Part shown: positions 55,354-64,000 of the stretch, one piece after another
How positions within the stretch are numbered: the first letter of the stretch is position 1
How the letters are laid out: the number at the start of each line of letters is the position of its first letter
Notes under the pieces: model-generated
Seen by the model: the letters and a program-made list of their open reading frames with translations, nothing else
Databases searched by the model: none
What the model was told of the DNA's origin: nothing
Source: Limnephilus marmoratus
Taxonomy: Eukaryota; Arthropoda; Insecta; Trichoptera; Limnephilidae
Direction of reading: 5' to 3'
Length of the DNA: 64,000 bases
NCBI GenBank assembly: GCA_917880885.1
Contig: OU862908.1
Location: 7,228,501-7,292,500 of the forward strand
Made by a program: the position numbers and the translations under genes

Positions 55354-58300
55354 TATTTTCATTTGACTTATCATATCTTAAATGAATTCTATTTCTTCTA
55401 TATTTATTTCCATTTGAAGTTTCAATTATGTATGACCTTGGACTTTTATTCCACAACTCCTTTACTATTGCTGGCTCCCAATGACTTTCTGGTTTTCTTT
55501 TAAAAACTACTTTATCCCCAATATTTAATGGTTTTAAATTCTGACTACCTCTATCGGCATATTTTTTCATTTTATTTTGACGATTTTCTGTTTCTTTTTT
55601 ATATTCTTTAAATTTGACTACTTTTGGTTTTAACTGACTTTTAGTAGACGGTAAGTTACAACGAAGTTGTCTTGACATTAATAATTGTGACGGAGAAGGT
55701 AAATTCTCTTTTGGCGTCGTACGATAATGTAATAATGACAAATATGGATCGGTTTTATCTTCTTGACATTTTCTTAAAATATTTTTTACGATTTTGACGG
55801 CACTTTCAACTTGTCCGTTTGACTGAGAATGATACGGACTTGTTGTTATATGATAAATATCCCATTCATACGTAAATGATTTAAATGCAACTGAATTGAA
55901 TGGTGGACCTCCATCACTGACTAATTCTAATGGTATTCCATGTCGACTGCAAATTGATTTTAAATTTTTTACTACTACATCTGCTGTGTAATGCTTATTC
56001 ATATTTGCAATTTCTATATACTTTGAGTAATAATCAACTACTACTAAATAATAAGTATTATTAAATGTTAAAATATCTACACCAATACGTTCCCAAGGGT
56101 AGTTTGATATTGGGTGTGATATAAGTGACTCGGGTTGATTAGAAGGTTTAAATTTTAGACATGTTTGACATTGTTCAATCATATTTTTAATATCTGAATT
56201 CATATTTGACCAATATAGAAAATCTCTAACCAATTTCTTTGTTTTTATAATCCCTTGATGCCCTTCATGCATTTTCTTTAATATTTCTGGTATCATAACT
56301 GTAGGAATTATTAAAGAATGACCTTTAAAAACTAAATCGTTACAAACATTTATTTCTGATTGTATATTCCAATATTGTTTAACTAAAGAATTAACTTTAT
56401 TTTTGGATGTCGGCCAACCTTCAATGTAGTACTTTATTAGAATTTGTAAAGCTGTGTCCTCCCTAGTTGCTTTTTTAATTTCTTCTAATTTTTGTGGTGT
56501 TACTGCCATGTTATTAACTATAGTGTTAACATGTAAATTAATATCACTTTCAAAAGTTAATGTTTCTGTATTTGGCAATGCCGACCTTGATAATGTATCT
56601 GCAATGTATAAATTTTTTCCCGGAATATATTCTACAATGAGATCATATTTTTGTAAATCTAGCATCATTCTTTGCAATCTGGCTGGTATGTCATATAACG
56701 ATTTTTGGAATAAAGTAATTAAGGGTTTATGATCAGTTTGCACATATACGGTTTGACCATATAAATATTGATTAAATTTATAACAACCATAAACTATAGC
56801 GTATAATTCTTTTTCAATTTGTGCATATCTAGTCTGTGCTGGTGTGAGTGTTTTTGAAGAATATGCTATTGGTCTTTTGTCTTGCATAATGACCATACCT
56901 ACTGCTGATTTTGATGAGTCTACAGATAATGTAATTGGTTTATTTTTATCGTAATGTGTCAAAATTGGTTCTGAACTAATTGTATTTTTTAATTCATTGA
57001 ACGACTTTTCGTAATTTTCATCCCACAAAAATTCTACGTTTTTCTTTAATAATTGTCTTAATACATTAGTTTTTTCTGACATATTTTTAATGAATGGACT
57101 TAAATAGTTAATCATTCCTAAAAATCTTTGTAATTCTTTTTTATCTTTAGGTGACTTCATTTCCCTAATAGCACTTATTTGTGAATAATCAGCTTTTATT
57201 CCTTCATCACAAAATATATGACCTAGAAATTTAATTTCTTTGACGTTAAATTTACATTTGCTCATGTTAAATTTTAAATTATTTTCCCGTGCCTTATCTA
57301 ACACTTGTTTTAAAGATTTATCGTGACTCTCTTGATCTTTTCCAAAAACTAAAATATCATCAATAAATATTGTTACTCCTTCAATATTTTCAAATAATTC
57401 TTTCATTACTCTAGTAAATATTTCTGAAGAATTTTTAATACCAAAAGGTAAACGTTTGAAACAATATCTCCCGAATGGGCTATTGAATGTACATAATTCT
57501 GCACTTTCTTTATCTAACGGAATTGACCAATATCCTGATGTTGCGTCTAGATGAGAAAAAATTTTTGCTCCATGAACTCTATATCTAATTTCCTCAAATT
57601 TTGGTAATGGATAATGTGACCTTTGTAATGCCTTATTTAAATTTTTGGGATCTAAACATAACCTCAATTTACCATCACGCTTCTCTACGATGACTAACGA
57701 ACTCACCCATTTTGTAGGTTTTGTAATTTTTTCTATAACGTTTTGTTTTACCATTCCATCTAGTTCCTCTTTTAGTCGGTCCATTAGTTTGAAAGGAACT
57801 CTGCGTTGAGCATCTATTGTTGGAATTACGTTCGGATCCACTGACAGATGACATGTGTACGGTATGCATCCAAGACCCTGAAACACATCGTTATATTGCC
57901 TTAATAAATTTTCAGTATTTTTACAGTTCACAAAAGAATTTTGATAAATTTTTTGAATTAAATTCATTTTTTCACACATCTTTAAACCAATTATTGTTTG
58001 ACATTTAAATTTACATACTATAAATGTTATTATTTGACTTTTGTTTTCATTGTAATAACATTTTAAATTACATTCTCCAATTATAGGTACATTGAATCCT
58101 CCAAATGCTGTCACTTTAGCATTTGTGTTTCTTAGTAACGACTTAGGTATTTTTAATTTATTAAAATTTTCTAACGAAATCATATTTGCCATCGCTCCTG
58201 TGTCGATTATGGCATTTATTTTACAATTATTAATTGTTATTTCAATTATCCAATTTGTATTATGCAAATTATTAACATTTTGGATATTAATATGACTTAT

Positions 58301-59470
58301 AAATAATTCCTCATTCACATTGTTAGACTCTGACTTGATTTTAAAATCATTGACTGGAATATTTAAATTAGACATGTAACAATCATAACTTTGTTTGTTT
58401 ACATTTGAATTGTTTTGACAGATTTTCTGAGTATTATTATTCAAAATTAGTTGACCACTCATATGTACTGAATTATTTTGACAATATTTATCTGAGTTTA
58501 AATCTAAATTGATTGTACCAATATTAAAATCTAAATCACTATTATTATTAGAAAATAACATTCCTACATTATTTTTAGAATTAATATTTTTACTGTAGCA
58601 CATTTTCGAAAAATGACCAAAAGAATGACATTTGTAGCACTTAACTCTCGTTGCCGGACATCTGGTGCGATGAATCTCTCCGCATCGTTTACATGATTGA
58701 TTTTTTGAATACCTTCTCTGTGAGAATTGAAATGACCTTTCCTTTCCGACTGGATTATGACTTGTGTACTGGTTTGATTGACTTCCAAATCGATTCCTTG
58801 ATGGACTTCTTTGGTTTCTTGACGGACTTCTTCGGTTTCTTGACGTATTCCTCAATGTATCCCGACGACTGTGAATATTATGTATTTCACTAGTAGAATG
58901 AAATTCTTCTTGAAGTTCTGTTACAGCTTCATTTGACAACAACATATTTTGAGCAATATTGAATGCTTTGTCAGTGTCAATATCGGATTGTTGTAATAGA
59001 TTTTCTCGAATTCTGAAGTGTTTTTTGTGCATATTTATGATAAAAATATCTTTTAAAATATCGTCTTTCATATTTCCAAATTCGCATGACGCAATGTATT
59101 TACGAAGTGACAATAAAAAATCTTGAAAATTTTCATCTTCTTTTTGTTTTCTTGTGAAAAATTTATACCTTTCCATCGTTTTATGTTTTTTCGGCATAAA
59201 ATAATCTTCAAACTTCTCAATAACCACGGCGTATTTTGTTGTCTTGTTATCGACATCGGTCCATGTGTTGAAAATTTCGATAGCATTTTCGCCCATTGAA
59301 AATAAAAGTAGAGCAACCTTTTTGGAATCTGTAGCGGTATCTTGATTGCATGCTTGCAAAAATAATTCAAATTTTAAGATCCACTTCGACCAGTTGTGTG
59401 ATAGATTACCATCGAAACTCATTGGCGGACAGGCGTTTACACTCGCCATTTTTAATTTTATTTTAATCAC
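55337..59470 (-). CDS. Ty3/gypsy gag-pol polyprotein, copy 1 (1,377 codons, open)
   Basis: One uninterrupted frame. Gag-like part residues 1-270, with an SRNxRSPSRN repeat near 205-225. Zinc knuckle CYKCHSFGHFSKMC near 277. Retropepsin IIDTGAMANMI near 422. RT about 560-740 with FIDDILVFG near 703. RNase H about 845-960 (VDSSKSAVG, QTDHKPLI). Integrase from about 1065 with HEGH..H/C..C zinc finger, catalytic D in GVDILTFN (~1130), D in SDGGPPFNS (~1187) and E in NGQVESAVK (~1223). C-terminal DKVVFKRKPESHWEPAIVKE. The last codons (YVKL, stop) come from the leader of copy 2, so the natural C-terminus and 3' LTR are missing. It is part of an old-style retrotransposon in the genome, not a host gene. 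Confidence 0.85.
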   Translation of the reverse strand: MIKIKLKMASVNACPPMSFDGNLSHNWSKWILKFELFLQACNQDTATDSKKVALLLFSMGENAIEIFNTWTDVDNKTTKYAVVIEKFEDYFMPKKHKTMERYKFFTRKQKEDENFQDFLLSLRKYIASCEFGNMKDDILKDIFIINMHKKHFRIRENLLQQSDIDTDKAFNIAQNMLLSNEAVTELQEEFHSTSEIHNIHSRRDTLRNTSRNRRSPSRNQRSPSRNRFGSQSNQYTSHNPVGKERSFQFSQRRYSKNQSCKRCGEIHRTRCPATRVKCYKCHSFGHFSKMCYSKNINSKNNVGMLFSNNNSDLDFNIGTINLDLNSDKYCQNNSVHMSGQLILNNNTQKICQNNSNVNKQSYDCYMSNLNIPVNDFKIKSESNNVNEELFISHINIQNVNNLHNTNWIIEITINNCKINAIIDTGAMANMISLENFNKLKIPKSLLRNTNAKVTAFGGFNVPIIGECNLKCYYNENKSQIITFIVCKFKCQTIIGLKMCEKMNLIQKIYQNSFVNCKNTENLLRQYNDVFQGLGCIPYTCHLSVDPNVIPTIDAQRRVPFKLMDRLKEELDGMVKQNVIEKITKPTKWVSSLVIVEKRDGKLRLCLDPKNLNKALQRSHYPLPKFEEIRYRVHGAKIFSHLDATSGYWSIPLDKESAELCTFNSPFGRYCFKRLPFGIKNSSEIFTRVMKELFENIEGVTIFIDDILVFGKDQESHDKSLKQVLDKARENNLKFNMSKCKFNVKEIKFLGHIFCDEGIKADYSQISAIREMKSPKDKKELQRFLGMINYLSPFIKNMSEKTNVLRQLLKKNVEFLWDENYEKSFNELKNTISSEPILTHYDKNKPITLSVDSSKSAVGMVIMQDKRPIAYSSKTLTPAQTRYAQIEKELYAIVYGCYKFNQYLYGQTVYVQTDHKPLITLFQKSLYDIPARLQRMMLDLQKYDLIVEYIPGKNLYIADTLSRSALPNTETLTFESDINLHVNTIVNNMAVTPQKLEEIKKATREDTALQILIKYYIEGWPTSKNKVNSLVKQYWNIQSEINVCNDLVFKGHSLIIPTVMIPEILKKMHEGHQGIIKTKKLVRDFLYWSNMNSDIKNMIEQCQTCLKFKPSNQPESLISHPISNYPWERIGVDILTFNNTYYLVVVDYYSKYIEIANMNKHYTADVVVKNLKSICSRHGIPLELVSDGGPPFNSVAFKSFTYEWDIYHITTSPYHSQSNGQVESAVKIVKNILRKCQEDKTDPYLSLLHYRTTPKENLPSPSQLLMSRQLRCNLPSTKSQLKPKVVKFKEYKKETENRQNKMKKYADRGSQNLKPLNIGDKVVFKRKPESHWEPAIVKELWNKSPRSYIIETSNGNKYRRNRIHLRYDKSNENNYVKL

Positions 59471-59574
59471 TTAAAATCTTTTCAATCCTTTATAATTTCA
59501 CGTAACGTATTATTTTATAATACACTTTACACTTGAGACTTTGATGTTTTTTAACTTATGACACCATATTATAA

Positions 59575-59723
59575 TGTTAGGTATTAACATTAAAAGATTT
59601 ATTATTTGAGATAACATTTATTTGGAATACTTGTTGACATCTTGAACAGAGAGTACAAAGTGGGTGATCCCATTTCCGGATCTCCCATAGACAATATTGT
59701 ATCATAGAGATCTTAACATAACA
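59575..59723 (-). mobile_element. 5' LTR of gypsy copy 1
   Basis: Mirror image of 49849-49997. It precedes the gag ATG (59470) by a leader of about 104 bases with the TGGTGTCATAAG motif. No matching LTR lies downstream of pol. Confidence 0.55.
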
Positions 59724-60219
59724 CTCAACTATCTTTTTCCTATGTAACGAACGAGAACAAAATAAGTTTCAAATTCTCCAAAACAGGGTAATGAGAATAA
59801 TACGACGGTGAAATAGATTTTCAAAAGTAAACAAAATGTTAAAGGAACTGAATTGGCTAACCGTGAAACAGATGCTGACCTTGAATACGATGATATTTAT
59901 ACTTAAAATAATTAACAACATTTTACCAAAACACTTTTCAAATAAAATTATATTCAACAAGGACATTCACAGACATAACACAAGGACGTGCAAAGAAATC
60001 AGGTTTCAAAAAAAAGACAAGGACAAGAGATGAAGTTATATAACAAGCTACCAAAAACTTTAAAGTCTACACCAATTGGAAAGTTCAAGACATATTGTAG
60101 GAGCAACACAAAACTACATAAAATTTAGTTTGCAATATGAAATTTTATAATTAATTAGAAATTTGTAAACTTAAATGTACAATTTACTGAAATAAAATTA
60201 ATAAATAAATAAAATAAGA
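59724..60219 (+). pseudogene. LINE2 3' end (right-arm copy)
   Basis: It encodes QFQILQN-like and MLKELNWLTVKQMLTLNTMI, DIHRHNTRTCKEI, then AATAAAATTAATAAATAAAT. It is the inverted copy of 49353-49848. The LTR insertion removed the upstream half. Confidence 0.65.
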
Positions 60220-60844
60220 TATTTTGGGACTACGTATGGTGGCATAACAGAAATCATGATACATGGTGATCGTGAAGTTAGAGGAGCGGATAGAGCCAAT
60301 TCATGCAATTCATTTCCAATCAGTATATACGTGTATAGTAATGAGCCTTCATCACTAAATTCCACTACTGCTGCCAAGATGAATATGAGGGGAGCCCAAA
60401 TATTGATTGTCATATAGATGAATCAGATGTTAAATCTTCGATTAAAAATTTAAATATACACATTCGCTTGGGCCAGATTTTCTAACAGCCTTATTTTTAA
60501 AAGGATGTATTGAATTTTTAAAAACGTAATGAGCTTTATATTCAACCTCTTCTTAAAAACGGGTGTATTTCCTGATTCCTGCTAAGTCTCAAAAATTTGT
60601 CCAAGGACATCTATGGAAAACTTCAGACCGGTGGCAGTAATTTCTGCCCCGGCTAAGTTATTCGAATCAATACTTCATAAACACTTGCAGTTTCAAGTAT
60701 AGCTGTTTCGGAACAGCATGGGTTTAGAAAAGGCCGATCAACAGATACGAATCTATTGTTATTCACTGATTATGTTTCAAAATATTTAGATAAAGGCTAC
60801 CAAGTAGATTGCTCATACAATAATTTTTCAAAGGCCTTTGACAC
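60220..60844 (+). pseudogene. LINE1 fragment (right-arm copy)
   Basis: Inverted copy of 48728-49352: LGPDFL, ENFRPVAVISAPAKLFESIL, KYLDKGYQVDCSYNNFSKAF. It is cut at the outer border of the repeat and continues into sequence without RT similarity. Confidence 0.65.
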
Positions 60845-61095
60845 ATTATCTCATTATCGTTATCTCACTTTTTGTCGTTCCATGAAAAAATAATTAAGAA
60901 TATTGAAAAATTGGCTGGCCGAAAGAAATAGTTTGTATTAGACACTAACACAAAAAAAATTCAAACTGCATAATAAGTCTTATTTTTTAAATTTCAAGGT
61001 AAAAGTAGTTTATTGGGACTTTTCTTTTTTCTGTAATATAATTTGATTTCCTGTAATATTGTATAACTCTTTCTTTAAAATAAAAAAATTAAATA
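60845..61095. other. AT-rich sequence beyond the inverted repeat
   Basis: No similarity recognised. It is the novel flank at the right-arm breakpoint. Confidence 0.35.
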
Positions 61096-61099
61096 AAAT

Positions 61100-61405
61100 A
61101 AAAATAAAAATAAAACTTATTGGTGCCATGTATTCGTTGGGCGTCCTGGAATTTTTCTACCACAAACTTCCATGTCATTATGTTTACATTTCTTTGTTCA
61201 TCCGCTCTACATGCCCAAACCATATAAGCGTTCCTTTTTAATCTTAACCATTGCGTTTACATCAGCATGGCATTTTTTCCGGATCTCCGTGTTTTTATTA
61301 TGATCATAATTTTTTTCTACACATACTTCTCAGAGATCTCATTTCTGCAGCATTTAGTCTACTCTCATCCTTCCTTTGCCATTTTGGACTGCTAGTTATA
61401 TACAA
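61100..61405 (-). pseudogene. LINE RT fragment, antisense
   Basis: It matches 42715-43010 and 5555-5790 on the same strand (GGTGCCATGTATTC, CGCTCTACATGCCCAAACCAT, GTCTACTCTCATCCTTCCT). Its coding meaning is clearest in the 42680-43015 copy. Confidence 0.5.
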
Positions 61406-61439
61406 TACTAGTTATATATTTATATTAATGCCATAGAAA

Positions 61440-62160
61440 AAAAAAATAGTAAAACCAAAGATATTGAAATTGTTACGAATTAGGCTCGTATTAAATATAT
61501 CCTGGCGGCAGAGCAGAGATCCAAACTCGGGATAGTGGGCCAAGTAATTCTCTATCATGTAGGTAGGGATTCAATTAAATCAAAGAATATTAACTTTTTA
61601 AAAAAATATGTATTGAACACAAAAGCAACACGGAAGTGTGCAAACTTCCCATCAGGTTATCAAAAGAAATACAGAAAATTAACATACCAGATGGACTCGC
61701 TAAACTATCTATACTGAAATACCCCCCGGAAGACGAACGCGATCTTGCTTCGCAGAGAGAGAACACGGGTCGGGACGGCAACTCTAGCCTTCCCATCCGG
61801 GGACGGCGCGGAATCCAGAGCACCAAGGTCGTCCTTCTAATTGAGCAGGAGGCGGCTATACCCCCAAGGAGCGCATTCAGCCTCGGGCCACCTCAACGAT
61901 CTCCAATCCAAAGGCACGTGGCCCCCAACAGTATCCAAGTCTGGCGTATTACGGTAGTACTGGTAGCAGTCCGTGATTACGCGACGCGGGGTCGTGATGG
62001 CATATTCTAGTAGCCAACACCGGGACCAATTCACTTCACGATTTCTTTTCCATAAATACTGCCACAAAATGGCCAACCAACCACATCGAGAAAAAGTGGG
62101 ACTTTTACGTCATCCACTACAAAAACACCGTACACGAACCTCTCGTGTCACGTAAAAACC
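61440..62160. other. GC-richer block with an unrecognised 124-codon frame
   Basis: A frame on + from 61636 to 62010 is Arg/Ser/Pro-rich (PPEDERDLASQRENTGRD, LPIRGRRGIQSTKVVLLIEQ). The other strand is also open across much of it. I recognise no domain and see no splice or promoter context. It may be part of an LTR element or a repeat. Confidence 0.3.
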
Positions 62161-64000
62161 ACCCCGCGTCTTTTATGTTTTAAATCAACTTAGATTCTCA
62201 TGATTAACAGTGATTAAAACACCTTGATGGTGAGGAACAATTCCAGAACAACCTAGTCCATGGCTGCCCGGGAGGAAGTGCCCATAAACAAAAACTGCTC
62301 TTCTTTCTTTTCCAAAAATTACCAGTGTCCAAAAAAACACCAAAGACAAAATAAACACCTAAGCAAGAACTGCATTAGTTACATAATTATTTATGTGACA
62401 ATTCCCCCCTTCCCACGAAAATGTTTGCCCTCAAACATGAAAAATTAAGTTCATAAACTAACTAAACTATGAGTCCATCAGGTATCTAGAAAAATGATAA
62501 CAAAACATTGATTAGTAATTAAAGTAGCAACTTAGAACTAAATTTCTTAAAAGTAAGTCTCTTAAAAATAAATTTCTTAATAATAAAGAACAAATAAGAA
62601 AAGAAAGGCACGAAAACAAGGAGTCAACCAACATCTACTAAATTAAACAAAGTTTTGAATTTACTTTTTAAAAAAAAAGGAGACCTGTTGTTTTCGTGTC
62701 AACTTAACAAAATTTATAAATATAACATACTCAAAATTATTTATTTAAAAAAACACAACCCAATATTTTGCCGAAAAGAAAAAAAAATCACTTTTCCTTG
62801 CATAGGAAATAAAGGCCGATTTGGCTTCACTTTAGGGTCAAACAGCCCTAACTTACACTGAATTTACGCTATATTTAAATAGCAAAATGAGTAACCTATC
62901 TAACTAAGTCCATCCGGTTTAACATTCTTAAGACAAAACTTAAAATTAAACAAATACTTAAAATTAAAGAAGCCTAAATTATGAAAATATCTTTATAGAT
63001 ATACATTTTTCAAAACTAGGACACAAGAAAATACTTTTCTGTGTCAAGTAATATAGAATCAGTTTACAAACTGTCTATCAGATGTGGACAGAGTAGGGAT
63101 CTTACATTGGATCATCTAACTGTCATCATTGAACCAGGATTTACAATTCCGAAGAAATACCTATTTGTAAGAAGGGTCGTCAAACTAGAATAATATTTAA
63201 ATTATCCATTTTTCACAAAAAACAAATCAGGTCAGGTTCTATAAAACAATAAATACCTGCCAATCAAGGTGGTCAGACTAGGATTTACATAACACAATAC
63301 CTGTCTATCAGATCATGACAAAAGTCAATTGGTACTCAACAGCAAAACAGAAAGTTAAGCTCGCAGCTTAGGATATCCAAAAATCCATAAAACAACCTGC
63401 AGCAAACACTCAACAGAGTGACATTGTTTGTAAAAAAAATGAGACCAAGGCAATACCCAAGCTGGCATTCCTTAAAAAAACAATCCACGTGTGGACAAAA
63501 GTCAGCATTTCTTGTACAAACAAAACAAAATGTGTGATCAACTATGGCTTTCAGTGAGTTGACACTATTCGAGGGGTGATCAATTCAAAATTTTAATGAA
63601 TGACACTAGTAATACTTAATTTATAGTTTAATAATAATACTAACAGTAAGACACTAATGTTTATATTATTTAGACTAAAAAACTATACAGAACACACTTT
63701 CCTGTATTAGAGGCAAAGCGATAATTCCAAAGGAATTAATCATTAGTTAAGCATGCCAAAGCAGTACTTTCTTTGTTAGAGACAGAAACAACTTTCTTAT
63801 GAACTAAGGTTTATATAAAGAACTTTTTAGGAAAGCTATACTATACTTGAACTTATGAAATACAAACTATCAATAATAGAACTAATAGAACTTTTGTGCA
63901 TCAGAAAGTAGCTCAAGTCTCTGAGACACAAAATTCCAAGATATTTCTTCTCAAGTTCCCTGGAGGTTCTGTGGACTATGGGCAATAAAAGAGCCTCCAG
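62161..64000. other. AT-rich sequence, nothing firmly recognised
   Basis: The + strand is notably A-rich. Short phrases recur loosely (CTGTCTATCAGAT at 63071 and 63301; AATACCT), which may reflect an old tandem or LTR-element interior. No ORF with a family signature was seen. Confidence 0.35.

Larger units (their letters stand above)
58840..60844 (-). repeat. Right arm of the 2,005-bp inverted repeat
   Basis: Reverse complement of 48728-50732 (coordinates sum to 109572). The inner end continues through the whole gag-pol ORF. The outer end breaks off inside LINE1 after TTTGACAC and meets unrelated sequence. Confidence 0.9.

Overview
The window looks like a piece of an insect (arthropod) nuclear genome. 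It is AT-rich and has spliced genes with GT..AG introns. It is packed with decayed non-LTR retrotransposons, Ty3/gypsy elements, a mariner, a Helitron, tRNA-derived SINEs, a Penelope-like 3' end and many fold-back repeats. The host genes belong to a small secreted-protein family whose exons match the insect DUF1091/DM8 pattern. I cannot fix the insect order from sequence alone.

Host genes. Three complete four-exon paralogues lie head-to-tail on the + strand: A (554-6082, 188 aa), B (17816-24472, 189 aa) and C (36598-43916, 190 aa). Intron positions and phases are identical and all splice sites are usable. Each has a signal peptide exon, four cysteines in the mature part and an AATAAA signal within about 12 bases of the stop. 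Two further copies are remnants: D (about 11130-11480, promoter plus an exon 1 with an in-frame stop) and E (31050-31828 and 33174-33216, promoter only, cut by two LINE 3' ends). A block of about 75 bp just upstream of the ATG is conserved in all of them.

Layout. 1-6100: gene A, with a TIR element, a CR1/Jockey-like LINE, an R2-like LINE end and a fold-back element in its introns. 6100-17390: intergenic DNA with a deleted mariner, LINE ends, CpG-rich fold-back DNA and SINEs. 17390-24500: gene B, with a degenerate LINE, a Ty3/gypsy integrase-LTR remnant (itself split by a Penelope-like insert and a SINE pair) and a fold-back MITE. 24500-29100: an RTE-type LINE interrupted by a 3.15-kb element with about 550-bp inverted repeats and a 7-bp target duplication. 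That element carries a broken gene with PIN/FEN-like nuclease motifs and a C-terminal CXC-type cysteine cluster. 29440-31050: a 77-bp satellite and SINEs. 31050-44000: promoter E, a 2-kb Helitron in the promoter region of C, and gene C. 44240-45434: a Tc1-like element with an intron-containing, internally deleted transposase gene. 47480-60845: a rearranged nest of two LINEs and two tandem gypsy copies, bounded by an almost perfect 2,005-bp inverted repeat. 61000-64000: LINE remnants, a small GC-rich block and unrecognised AT-rich sequence.

The best candidates for something undescribed are the 25876-29023 TIR element with its nuclease-like/CXC gene, and the 2-kb inverted duplication at 48728-50732 / 58840-60844, where one gypsy copy stays open across 1,377 codons but takes its stop codon from the leader of a second copy. 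The DUF1091 genes probably act as secreted lipid- or ligand-binding proteins. That function is inferred from the family, not shown here.
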